A stretch of DNA of 12,702 bases from contig CAIRRW010000314.1 in NCBI GenBank assembly GCA_903881065.1, forward strand, positions 1-12,702, in the 5' to 3' direction. Each line of letters starts with the position of its first letter. Positions within the stretch are counted from its first letter, which is position 1. Position numbers and translations under genes: made by a program. The notes under the pieces were generated by a model. The model saw only the letters and a list, made by a program, of their open reading frames with translations, had not been told where the DNA came from and did not search any database. Source of the DNA: an uncultured Bacteroidota bacterium (GTDB lineage: Bacteria > Bacteroidota > Bacteroidia > 2-12-FULL-35-15). Positions 1 through 7,700 of this stretch are shown one piece after another.

Positions 1-646
1 AGTTATATTCAACTAAAGCAAATAGACTAATGAGAATAATTACTAAACTAAACTCTAATGTATAAATAAGCGACAACGATTTTTGACGAGCAATACTGTT
101 TTCATTTTCTCGGTGGTGTAGGTTTTCTTTTTCTTCATTTTGTAACGACTGTGTTACTAATCGAATACTGTCCATAACATTTTCTCCTTCTCCCTTATCA
201 ACAAGCTTATTTGCAAATTTAAGCTGTCCAATGGTTGTCAATGTTACCCTTTCCTTGCATAAATCAAATCGATGTTTTACTAATTTTGATAGTGTGTTTA
301 CTACTACTTCATGTTCCGAATCACCCTTTGTAAGTTTTATTAACTGGTCAAGATGATGAAATACAGTTGCACTTGCTCTATTATAATGTTTGAGAAAAAG
401 AGTGTTATTGGTAAGTACATATCCTCTTTCGCCCGATTCAATATCTTCTAAATCCGAAAATACTTGTTCAGATTCAAATAACACTTTTTTTGTATGATCA
501 AGCATTTGGGAGGAATTGTCGTATTTTTTATTGTTTTCAATAAATAAATAAAAAACAATTTGAAGGAAAAACAAGGCAAGAAAAAAGCCTACAATTAATT
601 TTAATTGAAATTGATTTTTTTTGTAAAATGTAATTAATTGTGCCAT
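1..646 (-). CDS. CHASE3-domain transmembrane sensor, N-terminal part (cut by window edge)
   Basis: Reading the minus strand from ATG at 646-644 gives 215 uninterrupted codons to the window edge. Residues 17-36 form a hydrophobic segment (TM1) after a short basic N-terminus. Residues 38 to about 185 are extracytoplasmic and match CHASE3: the hallmark ESGERGYVLTNNTLFLKHY sits at about 70-88, and a second signature (VMDSIRLV, followed by NEEKEN and an HHRE) lies near 160-180. A second hydrophobic segment (TM2) covers about 193-212. CHASE3 is a periplasmic sensing domain of unknown ligands, usually followed by a histidine kinase and sometimes by another output. The output domain here lies beyond position 1, so kinase activity is not shown. 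The leader before ATG is A-rich (TTAAATAAA), normal for Bacteroidota. The gene is divergent from the phosphatase at 981, so shared control is possible. The domain call is firm; the output is unknown. Confidence 0.88.
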   Translation of the reverse strand, partial: MAQLITFYKKNQFQLKLIVGFFLALFFLQIVFYLFIENNKKYDNSSQMLDHTKKVLFESEQVFSDLEDIESGERGYVLTNNTLFLKHYNRASATVFHHLDQLIKLTKGDSEHEVVVNTLSKLVKHRFDLCKERVTLTTIGQLKFANKLVDKGEGENVMDSIRLVTQSLQNEEKENLHHRENENSIARQKSLSLIYTLEFSLVIILISLFALVEYN

Positions 647-690
647 TTTATTTAACAGGATAAAATTAGAATTGTTAATCCAAGTGAAAC

Positions 691-704
691 ATGATGACTA
701 TCAT
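691..704. promoter_or_regulatory. Crp/Fnr-like palindrome (ATGAT-N4-ATCAT)
   Basis: ATGATGACTATCAT is a perfect 5-4-5 inverted repeat and contains TGAT-N4-ATCA, the core spacing of Fnr-type sites. The same right half plus flank (ATCATACAA) recurs at 3981-3989 in the other regulatory region. On the minus strand it lies 22 bp before the -7-like TAATTTTA (668-661). This would centre the box about 40 bp before a start near 657, the usual place for a class II activator site. The regulator is not in the window and the assignment is inference. Confidence 0.35.
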
Positions 705-866
705 ACAAGAGCCTTATAAATACTGATTTAACTAAATGTCGACTTCAGGAAGGTTGATTTCATTAACATCTTTAATTCCTGTCATTGTTTGTACTACACA
801 ATCTTTATCAGACCTATTACAAACTAAAAACTATAACTATTACAACTTAATCATCTTTTCTGCTAT

Positions 867-896
867 CTGCTGTCATTTTTTATACGTCTACTTTTG
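867..896 (+). promoter_or_regulatory. probable promoter of the sensor phosphatase gene
   Basis: TACTTTTG at 889-896 is an exact match to the Bacteroidota -7 consensus TAnnTTTG. A one-mismatch -33 triplet (CTG, 867-869) lies 19 bp upstream, inside the usual 17-23 bp range. The flank TCTACTTTTGTG is the same as at the promoter of the giant gene (4633-4644). A start near 900 would leave an untranslated leader of about 80 bases before ATG 981. Confidence 0.5.
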
Positions 897-980
897 TGGT
901 GTTAATAATTGTGGCTGTAGATGATAAGGAAATGATGAAGGAAATTAACAGGCATATTCAAAACTATAACTTTAGAAATC

Positions 981-3464
981 ATGAAAAGAATAGCATATAA
1001 TTATGATGAGATTAGATTTGCAAATAAAGCGGTGCGAAATCAGTTTGGTTATGAATTAGAAAAAACAAAAGAGCGATTATCAGTCGAGAAAGTTGTAAAG
1101 CATGCGGCTAGGAAAAATGATTTTAGAGATATTTTAAACAAAGTAACGCAGAAGTATGAAGTTGAATTAAATACAATGAATGAGGAGAGGCTTTGGTTGC
1201 CGACTAAATCTAATTTTATTATTAAAGCTAAGGATGTTATCGGTTCATTTGATATTCAAACAAGCATTGCTAAGATAAGAAAGGCAGAAGAAAAATTAAT
1301 AAAAAGCAATAGAATTTATTCTGTATTAAGTTACATTAATCAGTTAATAGTCCGCTCGCATGATCAGGAAACGTTGTTTAGCGAAGCGTGTAAAATAACA
1401 ACCATACATGGTAAATTTCAGTTTGCCTGGATAGGTATTGTTAATCAGAAAGATAAAAAGGTAAAACTTGTTGCTGAAAATAATGCCCATTCCGAGGATT
1501 TAAAATATTTTTCTGACATGACATTTGATGGAAAAGGACCTATAGCCAAGGTATTACGGAGTGGTAAATATTATTTAATAAACAATTTTAATAATGTACC
1601 TCCAAAATGTCAATGGGACCATTATACAAGAAATCATGAATTCCTTTCCGCTATATTTCTTCCGATAAAAAAGGCCGGACTTACTATAGGAACATTTAAC
1701 TTGTTTTCGTCGGAAGTTAACTTTTTTGATGATGAGGAAATAAGTTTGCTGGTAGAAATATCGTCGGATATTTCATTTGCATTGGATGTTTTTGAAAAGG
1801 AAAAAGAAAAAAAGCTTGCATTGGAAAAGCTTGACCATAGCGAATCGAAATTAAAAGAAGCACAGTCGATTGCTCATGTTGGTAATTGGGAATATAACTT
1901 TAACACGGGCACCGCATTGTGTTCTGATGAGGCATGCCGCATATATGGTCTGCCGGAAAAAAGCAAAATATTGACCTATAAATCATGGTTTCGTTTTATA
2001 CATCCTGAAGACAGGGACCATGTAATTGATAAGATTAAAACCTATTCGAATTTACTACAGGAATTTTCGTTTTATCACCGCATTATATTGGATGATGGAA
2101 CAGAAAAACATGTCTGCCAAAAAACTCTTTTTGGATTTGGTGCTGATGGAAATCCTGTAAGAGTACATGGTACAGTTCAGGATATTACAGAGGTAAAAAT
2201 TGCTGAACAGAATATTGAGTTTGCCAAGAAAAATATTTCTGCCCTTATTAATAATACCAAGGATTCCATGTGGAGTGTGGATAGAAGCGGACAACTTATT
2301 ACTTATAATGTTGCTTTTGAGGAAATGATGAAAGTAATGACAGGTAAATTGAATTTTAACTTAACCAATCCATGGGAAGGTTTTGATAAATCGCTATTAA
2401 TGCGTTGGAAAGATTATTATAACAGAGGATATAGGGGAGATAGTTTCACGGTTACTGATTTTTCTGTTTCTCCTGTTGAAAAATGGTCGGAAATATCTTT
2501 TAATCCTATTAAAAAAGCGGACGAAGTGGTAGGTGTAGCCTGTTATGCACGCGATATTACCTCCATAAAAAAGGCGGAAGAAGAAATTATTAATCTTAAC
2601 GAAGCGTTGGAGGAAAAAGTATTGCAACGTACCATGGAGCTGGCAAAAGTAAATGTGCGCATGGAGCAAAAAGCTCAAATGCTACTGCATGCAAGCAATA
2701 TTATTGAAAAGAAAAACAGGGATATAACGGATAGTTTAAACTATGCGAAGGTTATACAAAATGCTACTGTAAATAAAGAAGGTGTTTTATATAAACACTT
2801 TCCCGATTCATTTATTCTAAACATGCCGCTCCACATTGTTAGTGGCGACTTTGTGCGCGTGGATGAAAAATGTGGAAATGTGTTGGTAGCTTTGGCCGAC
2901 TGCACCGGACATGGAGTGCCGGGAGCATTGATGAGCATGATTGGTTATTCATTTTTTCATGATGTTATACATTATGAAAACAAAATAATTCCTTCGGATG
3001 TACTTAATACCATTGACGAAAATTTTAAGAAATTAACATATGAATCGTTAGAAATAAATGACGGAATGGATGTAGGGTTCTGTAATATCAACCTTAATAA
3101 TATGGATCTTCATTTTGCAGGTGCTCACCGTCCTTTATATATTGTGAGGGAAAATACGCTTATCGAACTAAAAGGCGATAATTTATCAATTGGTGCACAA
3201 AATTTTGAACGAAAAGAATACACCGATACCTTTTTAAAACTTCAAAAAAATGATGCTTTATATATGTTCTCCGATGGATATACCGACCAGTTTGGAGGGG
3301 AAAAAGGTAAAAAGTTCTCTTCGAAACGATTTAAAGAAATGCTATTATCCATTCAACATCTTAATATGAATGAACAAGAACATATTTTCAAAAAAACGAT
3401 TATCGACTGGAAAGGTGATTTGGACCAGATAGATGATATTTGTGTGCTTGGGATATGTTTATAA
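981..3464 (+). CDS. PAS/GAF sensor protein with SpoIIE-type (PP2C) serine phosphatase output
   Basis: This 827-residue soluble protein has no signal peptide or membrane span. Residues 8-95 read as a degenerate PAS domain (RFANKAVRNQFGY, then GSFDIQTSIAKIRKAEE). Residues 110-270 are a GAF domain (IYSVLSYINQ, FAWIGIV). Residues 294-410 are a PAS_3-type domain (VGNWEYNF, FIHPEDRD, VQDITE), and 418-533 another PAS (INNTKDSMWSVD, ARDITSIKKAEEE). A coiled coil runs over about 535-600 and ends in the typical DSLNYAKVIQNA linker. The SpoIIE phosphatase follows to the C-terminus. Metal-ligand aspartates are visible in VSGDF (D623), ADCTGHGVPGALMS (D640), FSDGYTD (D765) and DDICVLG (D818/D819), so it should be active. 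Family members dephosphorylate phosphoserine on anti-sigma-antagonist (STAS) proteins in partner switching; the target is not in the window. ATG 981 is the only ATG before the PAS; the frame is open back to 939 without another usual start. No terminator follows the stop. Confidence 0.93.
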   Translation: MKRIAYNYDEIRFANKAVRNQFGYELEKTKERLSVEKVVKHAARKNDFRDILNKVTQKYEVELNTMNEERLWLPTKSNFIIKAKDVIGSFDIQTSIAKIRKAEEKLIKSNRIYSVLSYINQLIVRSHDQETLFSEACKITTIHGKFQFAWIGIVNQKDKKVKLVAENNAHSEDLKYFSDMTFDGKGPIAKVLRSGKYYLINNFNNVPPKCQWDHYTRNHEFLSAIFLPIKKAGLTIGTFNLFSSEVNFFDDEEISLLVEISSDISFALDVFEKEKEKKLALEKLDHSESKLKEAQSIAHVGNWEYNFNTGTALCSDEACRIYGLPEKSKILTYKSWFRFIHPEDRDHVIDKIKTYSNLLQEFSFYHRIILDDGTEKHVCQKTLFGFGADGNPVRVHGTVQDITEVKIAEQNIEFAKKNISALINNTKDSMWSVDRSGQLITYNVAFEEMMKVMTGKLNFNLTNPWEGFDKSLLMRWKDYYNRGYRGDSFTVTDFSVSPVEKWSEISFNPIKKADEVVGVACYARDITSIKKAEEEIINLNEALEEKVLQRTMELAKVNVRMEQKAQMLLHASNIIEKKNRDITDSLNYAKVIQNATVNKEGVLYKHFPDSFILNMPLHIVSGDFVRVDEKCGNVLVALADCTGHGVPGALMSMIGYSFFHDVIHYENKIIPSDVLNTIDENFKKLTYESLEINDGMDVGFCNINLNNMDLHFAGAHRPLYIVRENTLIELKGDNLSIGAQNFERKEYTDTFLKLQKNDALYMFSDGYTDQFGGEKGKKFSSKRFKEMLLSIQHLNMNEQEHIFKKTIIDWKGDLDQIDDICVLGICL

Positions 3465-3515
3465 GTTAAAATATGAGTTTTGGAATACAAATTCTATTAA
3501 CAATTGAAAGGAAAT

Positions 3516-3848
3516 TCATACTAAATCATCGGTTAGAACCTTTACTCTTTCGGTTAGAACCTTTAAGCTGTCGGTTAAAACCTTAACGCTGTCGGTTAGA
3601 ACCTTAACGCCGTTGGTTAGAACCTTAACGCTGTCGGTTAGAACCTTTGCGCTGTCGGTTAGAACTTTTACGCTGTCGGTTAGAACTTTTACGCTGTCGG
3701 TTAAAACCTTAACGCTGTCGGTTAGAGCCTTTACGCCGTCAGTTAGAACTTTTGCGCCATCGGTTAGAACTTTTGCGCTGTTGGTAAGAACCTTTGCGTA
3801 ATCAGTTAAAACCTCCCCCAAAAACGTTTTTCTATCCTCCCAAAACAC
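3516..3848 (-). CDS. small heptad-repeat (coiled-coil-like) protein, hypothetical
   Basis: A 110-codon frame starts at GTG 3848-3846 and ends with TGA at 3518-3516. After about 12 residues (MFWEDRKTFLGE) it consists of the heptad VKVLTDS repeated about fourteen times. With V at a and L at d this is a textbook left-handed coiled-coil pattern with polar e, f and g positions. Because the DNA repeat is 21 bp, frames stay open by construction, so openness proves nothing. Better evidence is the variation between units: changes at the Leu (CTA/TTA/CTT), Lys (AAG/AAA), Val (GTA/GTT), Thr (ACC/ACT) and Asp (GAC/GAT) codons are silent in this frame, and replacements are mild (V to A, S to G, D to N). 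The plus frame over the same DNA would give F/L, R/K, S/L and L/P changes. The start is weak: GTG, no clear promoter, and an overlapping five-codon ATG frame upstream. It may be a non-coding repeat. It is convergent with the phosphatase gene, 51 bp away. Confidence 0.4.
   Translation of the reverse strand: MFWEDRKTFLGEVLTDYAKVLTNSAKVLTDGAKVLTDGVKALTDSVKVLTDSVKVLTDSVKVLTDSAKVLTDSVKVLTNGVKVLTDSVKVLTDSLKVLTERVKVLTDDLV
3530..3813. repeat. 21-bp tandem repeat array, 13.5 units
   Basis: Units of consensus cggttagaacctttacgctg plus t run head to tail from 3530, with starts every 21 bp (3530, 3551, 3572 and so on to 3782) and a half unit at 3803-3813. Units differ at a few columns only (unit positions 1, 2, 5, 7, 9, 11, 14, 15, 16, 19 and 20); the two units at 3656 and 3677 are identical. 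There are no spacers. An isolated inverted piece of the unit (cttaaccgac) lies at 3881-3890, outside the array. The period is a multiple of three, so unit gain or loss keeps the frame. Confidence 0.97.
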
Positions 3849-3943
3849 TATATTTTGGTGTTCATATTTAATTTAAATCACTTAACCGACTTTTAAACTC
3901 CAAGTGGAATATTGTAAGTATAGATTGTTTTGGTTTTATTCAG

Positions 3944-3959
3944 CTAATTACATAATTAG
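3944..3959. repeat. short perfect palindrome, possible operator
   Basis: CTAATTA-CA-TAATTAG is a perfect inverted repeat with 7-bp arms, 12 bp before the Crp/Fnr-like box. It is very AT-rich, so chance is not excluded. It has no U-tract and is not a terminator. Confidence 0.3.
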
Positions 3960-3971
3960 GAAACTGTTAAT

Positions 3972-3985
3972 ATGACACTTATCAT
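3972..3985. promoter_or_regulatory. second Crp/Fnr-like box (ATGAC-N4-ATCAT)
   Basis: ATGACACTTATCAT keeps the outer ATGA/TCAT dyad with one inner mismatch, and shares ATCATACAA with the box at 691-708. It lies 28 bp upstream of TAGTTTTG (4014-4021), which has no TTG at -33. This is the arrangement expected where an activator replaces the -33 contact. The regulator is unknown. Confidence 0.35.
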
Positions 3986-4013
3986 ACAATGGTAATTAGC
4001 GGAAGGAATAAAG

Positions 4014-4021
4014 TAGTTTTG
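4014..4021 (+). promoter_or_regulatory. -7 promoter element of the receiver-remnant unit
   Basis: TAGTTTTG matches TAnnTTTG exactly. It is followed by TGTCG, as is the -7 element of the giant gene (TTTTGTGTCG at both 4017-4026 and 4638-4647). No TTG lies 17-23 bp upstream; the Crp/Fnr-like box at 3972-3985 may substitute. Transcription would start near 4027 and run to the terminator at 4402-4438. Confidence 0.45.
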
Positions 4022-4104
4022 TGTCGAGTAATATAAAATACAATCTCTCAGCGAATAGCAATACTCTCTCCTGGAAAATATTTTTTGACAAGTTGCTTAA
4101 TTAG

Positions 4105-4394
4105 TTAAACAATATTTATTCCTTATCACCATGGAGATGGCAACTTATAGATGCTATCCATAAAATTTTGGAAACAAAATGATACTTGTTACAGTGAGCG
4201 GATGGGCAATAACAGAATAAGAAATAAAGGAACACAACATTACCTATAACTTATGTAAACCTTTCACCGTTAAAGACCTTAAAAAACTATTTTCAGAGTT
4301 TGAACCGTTAAGTATTTAATAAATTATTCATTCCTTAAATAAACAACTCAAGGTTTTAAAAAAGTATTACGATCAGAATAACAATCCAATTTAA
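4105..4394 (+). pseudogene. decayed response-regulator receiver gene
   Basis: Pieces of a CheY-like receiver can be read in two frames. From 4138 one frame gives WQLIDAIHKILETK and stops. Another frame continues at ATG 4179 with MILVTVSGWAITE, which resembles beta-4 and the conserved Thr/Ser region. It then meets TAA at 4218, and resumes in frame with EIKEHNITYNLCKPFTVKDL, with the signature KPF and its conserved Lys, then KKLFSEF. Two stops at 4317-4322 follow, after which the same frame stays open (SLNKQLKVLKKYYDQNNNPI) to TAA 4392-4394, eight bases before the terminator hairpin. The N-terminal half with the acidic pocket and the phospho-acceptor Asp cannot be read. At least one frameshift and one premature stop make it non-functional. 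It has its own promoter and terminator, so the remnant may still be transcribed. The start coordinate is approximate. Confidence 0.55.
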
Positions 4395-4401
4395 ATTAAA
4401 G

Positions 4402-4438
4402 AAATGCAAAGGTATTAGCCTTTGCATTTTCTTTTTAT
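4402..4438 (+). terminator. intrinsic terminator of the receiver-remnant unit
   Basis: AAATGCAAAGG (4402-4412) pairs perfectly with CCTTTGCATTT (4419-4429) across the six-base loop TATTAG. The T-rich run TTTTCTTTTTATT follows. An 11-bp stem plus U-tract is a strong rho-independent terminator on the plus strand. It sits eight bases after the last stop of the decayed receiver frame. Confidence 0.9.
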
Positions 4439-4548
4439 TGTAATCAGGTTACCTATTTACCGAAATTGAAGTTCTATTCTTTTCTTTATTCACAGGCAAA
4501 ATGGAAAGAAATTCAATTTGACGTACCTCCAAAATTAGTTATAAGCGT

Positions 4549-4565
4549 GTAGTAGTTATTACTAC
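4549..4565. repeat. inverted repeat upstream of the adhesin promoter
   Basis: GTAGTA-GTTAT-TACTAC is a perfect dyad with 6-bp arms, centred about 90 bp before the predicted transcription start. TACTAC occurs again one direct-repeat step downstream (4584-4589). It could be an operator; the arms are short enough to arise by chance. Confidence 0.25.
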
Positions 4566-4611
4566 AAAATTCAATACAAAAAGTACTACAATCCAATCAT
4601 CGTTTCGACTA

Positions 4612-4642
4612 TTGTGAGGACTTTGGCACTCATCTACTTTTG
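4612..4642 (+). promoter_or_regulatory. promoter of the giant adhesin gene
   Basis: TTG at 4612-4614, a 20-bp spacer and TACTTTTG at 4635-4642 match the Bacteroidota consensus TTG-N17-23-TAnnTTTG with no mismatch. Transcription should start near 4648, leaving a leader of about 55 bases. It lies well downstream of the terminator at 4402-4438, so the gene appears to form its own unit. Confidence 0.75.
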
Positions 4643-4702
4643 TGTCGTAAAAAAGTTACTCACCTATCATAAAAATTAATTAAACATAAATAAATCTAAA
4701 AA

Positions 4703-7700
4703 ATGAACAGAACATTAACTACAAAAGGAAAAGAAGGAACATCTTTTACGGCCAAAAGGGGATTATCAATTATCCGCCTTTCGTTGGTTTTCTTCGCATT
4801 ATTGTTTTCGACACAATTAAATGCGGCAACAAAAACCTGGGTTCCAGCCACCGGTGGTGCATGGACAAATGCTACCAATTGGAGCCCAAGCGGTGCGCCA
4901 GCTGCAGGCGATGATGTTATTATCAACAAAAATCAAAGCGCGAACATAACGGCAGTGCCTGTTATTTCATTAAACTCGCTAACAGTAAGTGGTACTTGCA
5001 GACTTGCTTCATCCGGTCAGAATAACATACTTACTATTACCGGAACGTTATCGATAGCTTCTACCTATACATTAACAGTAGGAGGAGGAACAAGTAATAC
5101 CTGTTTGGCATTAACAATGGCTGTTGGCTCCACAGGAGCCATCAACGGAACAGGGGTGTTGAATTTTGATGGAACAGGTTCTGAAAACACAAGGGCATTT
5201 CTGGTTTCCGGTGATTTTACAATTGCTCCAGGTGCATTAATTGCCGACTTGTCAAGTAGCGGCAAATCAGGATTTACGCTTAGTGCAGGTGCTACACTGC
5301 ATATTGGAAATACAGCAGGTATCACAACCTCAGGAGCCACAGGAGCAATTCAGGTTGGTTCAACCAGAACATATAGTGCTGGTGCAAATTATGAGTACAA
5401 TGGCACTGCAGCACAAGTAACCGGTAACGGACTAACACAAAACACCCCTGCTACGTTAACAATAAATAATAGTGTAGGAGTTGCATTAAGTGCAGCTACT
5501 ACTGTAAGTGGCTTATTAAGTTTAACAAGCGGTACATTGGATATGGCTAACTTAGCACTTACTGTTGGTTCAATTACAGGGTCAGGTAACATAACAAATG
5601 CTACAGGAACAGCAGCAACAAAAACAATTACAATAGGATCGGACAACACTAGCCCTGCTGCTTACACTGGAGTAATAAGTAATGGAACAGCAACCTCCAT
5701 TGCATTAACTAAAACTGGTACAGGTACTTTAATATTATCAGGGGCAAATAGCTATACCGGTTTAACAACCATAAGTGCAGGCACACTAAAACTTGGCGCT
5801 GCAGGTTCAGGATCAAATACTCCATTAGGTACTTCAACAACTGGTACAACAATTACTACTGGTGCATCTCTTGATTTGAACGGATTTACTTTAGCAACAG
5901 CAGAAGCCTTAACAATAAACGGAACAGGTATTACAAGCGGAGGAGCATTAACTAACAGTTCGGCAACAGCTGCCACTTATAGCGGATTAATTACTCTTGG
6001 TAGTGCTAGCAGTATTGTTACAAATGCAGGAAATATAACCATATCAAATACAGGAACTATTGCAGGCGCAACATTTGGTTTAACACTTAGTGGTTCAGGA
6101 AATGGAAGTATTGCAAGTATCATTGGAAATACAACTGGAGGAGTTACTAAAACTGGAACTGGAACTTGGACACTTTCTGGTGCAAGTACATATACAGGAA
6201 CTACAACCATAAGTGCTGGGATTTTAAAACTTGGCGCAGCAGGTTCAGGTTCAAATACTCCTTTAGGAACTACAACTGCTGGTACAGTTGTTAATGGGGG
6301 CACACTTGACTTATCAGGTTTTACCTTAGTTACTTCTGAACCACTTAACCTTAATGGTACTAATTCAGGCAATGGAGCTTTAATAAATAGTTCTGCCACA
6401 GCAGTTACCTATAATGGATTAATTACATTAGGTGGTTCAAGCAGTATTGTTGCCACTACAGGAAATATAGTAATAGCCAATTCAGGTACAATTACTGGTA
6501 CAGGTTTCGATTTGACAATCGGAGGATCTGGAAATGGAAGTATTGCAAGTATAATAGGTACTTCTACTGGAGGAACAGTAACAAAAACAGGAACAGGAAC
6601 TTGGACACTTATTGGTGCAAGTACTTATGGAGGATTAACAACAATTAGTGCAGGTACAATTAAACTTGGTGCTGCAGGTTCCGGAGCAAATACTCCTTTA
6701 GGTACAATTACTTCAGGAACATCAGTTTCAATAGGAGGGACACTTGATTTAAACGGATTTTCTTTAATTACAGCAGAAGCACTAACAATTAATGGTTCAG
6801 GTGTAGGTGGTGCAGGAGCTGTGATTAATACTTCAGGAACAGCAGTTACTTATACAGGTCTATTAGCATTAGGAAGCACGAGTTCTATAATTGTCAATTA
6901 CGGTGGAATAACATTTTCTAATACAGGAACTATTATCGGTGCAGGGTTTGGACTTACATTAGCTGGCAGTACAACCTCACAAATAAGTTCTATTGCAGGT
7001 ATTATAGGAACTTCAACAGGATCAGTTACAAAAAATGGAGCAGGATACTGGACGCTTTCAGGTGTCAATACATTTACTGGAGGAGTGACCTTAAATGCTG
7101 GCAGGCTTAATATTAACAATGCAAGTGCTTTGGGAACAGTTGCAGGTACATTCACCATTAATGGAGGGGAAATAGATAATACGTCAGGAGCAAATATTAC
7201 AACTGTAAATTATCCATTAGCAATTAACGGAAGTTTTAGCTATATTGGTTCTACTTCCAGAACACTTGATTTTGGAACTGGAGCAACTACTATTGGCAAC
7301 AATGTCACTGTAAGTATATCTGCTGCCACACTTTCAATTAGAGGAGCTATTTCAGGCGCAGCTTATAATTTTGTTAAAGGTGCTAATGGAACTTTGAACT
7401 TTGGAAGTAATAATGTTACTTTAAATTCATTTACTGTTGACCAAGGTACACTTACTGCCACCTCAGCTACTCTAAATGTAGCAGGTGATTTTACAAACAA
7501 TTCAACCTTTATTCATAATAGTGGAACTGTATCATTTAACGGAACCGCTCTTCAAATAATAGAAGGTGTAAACTCCTCAACATTCAACATTTTGAAGATA
7601 AATAATGCTTCTGGTGTTTCTTTAACTCAAACTATTACTACCGGAACATTAACTATTGGTGATGTTACACCAAACAGCTTATTTTCTGACGCAGGTTATC

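Larger units (their letters stand above)
647..980. other. divergent intergenic region between the two sensor genes
   Basis: These 334 bases separate the two divergent sensor genes. They hold a 14-bp palindrome (691-704), a TAnnTTTG-like element for the left gene on the minus strand (TAATTTTA, 668-661, one mismatch) and an exact TAnnTTTG for the right gene (889-896). A 62-codon open frame from ATG 736 and a short frame ending at 1000 also occur here; neither is convincing as an independent gene. Confidence 0.6.
3849..4104. other. intergenic control region left of the receiver remnant
   Basis: No supported gene lies in these 256 bases. They carry an inverted fragment of the 21-bp repeat (3881-3890), a 7-2-7 palindrome (3944-3959), a Crp/Fnr-like box (3972-3985) and an exact -7 element (4014-4021). 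The part from about 4030 to 4104 probably held the start of the decayed receiver gene, but no receiver motif survives there. Confidence 0.55.
4439..4702. other. upstream region of the giant adhesin gene
   Basis: This 264-base stretch has no supported gene. It holds a 6-5-6 inverted repeat (4549-4565), an imperfect direct repeat beginning ACTACAA at 4561 and 4585 (24 bp apart), the promoter (4612-4642) and an A-rich leader of roughly 55 bases before ATG 4703. Nothing recognisable was found between 4440 and 4548. Confidence 0.6.

Noticed and set aside
736..924. 62-codon plus-strand frame with a Cys-rich, partly hydrophobic product
   Set aside because: No recognisable domain, odd composition, and the probable phosphatase promoter (889-896) lies inside its 3' end. 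Most likely chance, although its leader (TTAACTAAATG) is acceptable.
2055..2938. Three minus-strand frames inside the phosphatase gene
   Set aside because: They overlap well-conserved PAS and SpoIIE coding sequence on the other strand and show no domain of their own.
3613..3801. 62-codon plus-strand frame across the 21-bp array
   Set aside because: It is open only because the period is a multiple of three; unit variation gives harsher changes (L/P, S/L) than in the minus frame.
3530..3813. CRISPR array
   Set aside because: Units are contiguous 21-mers without spacers, and there are no cas genes nearby.
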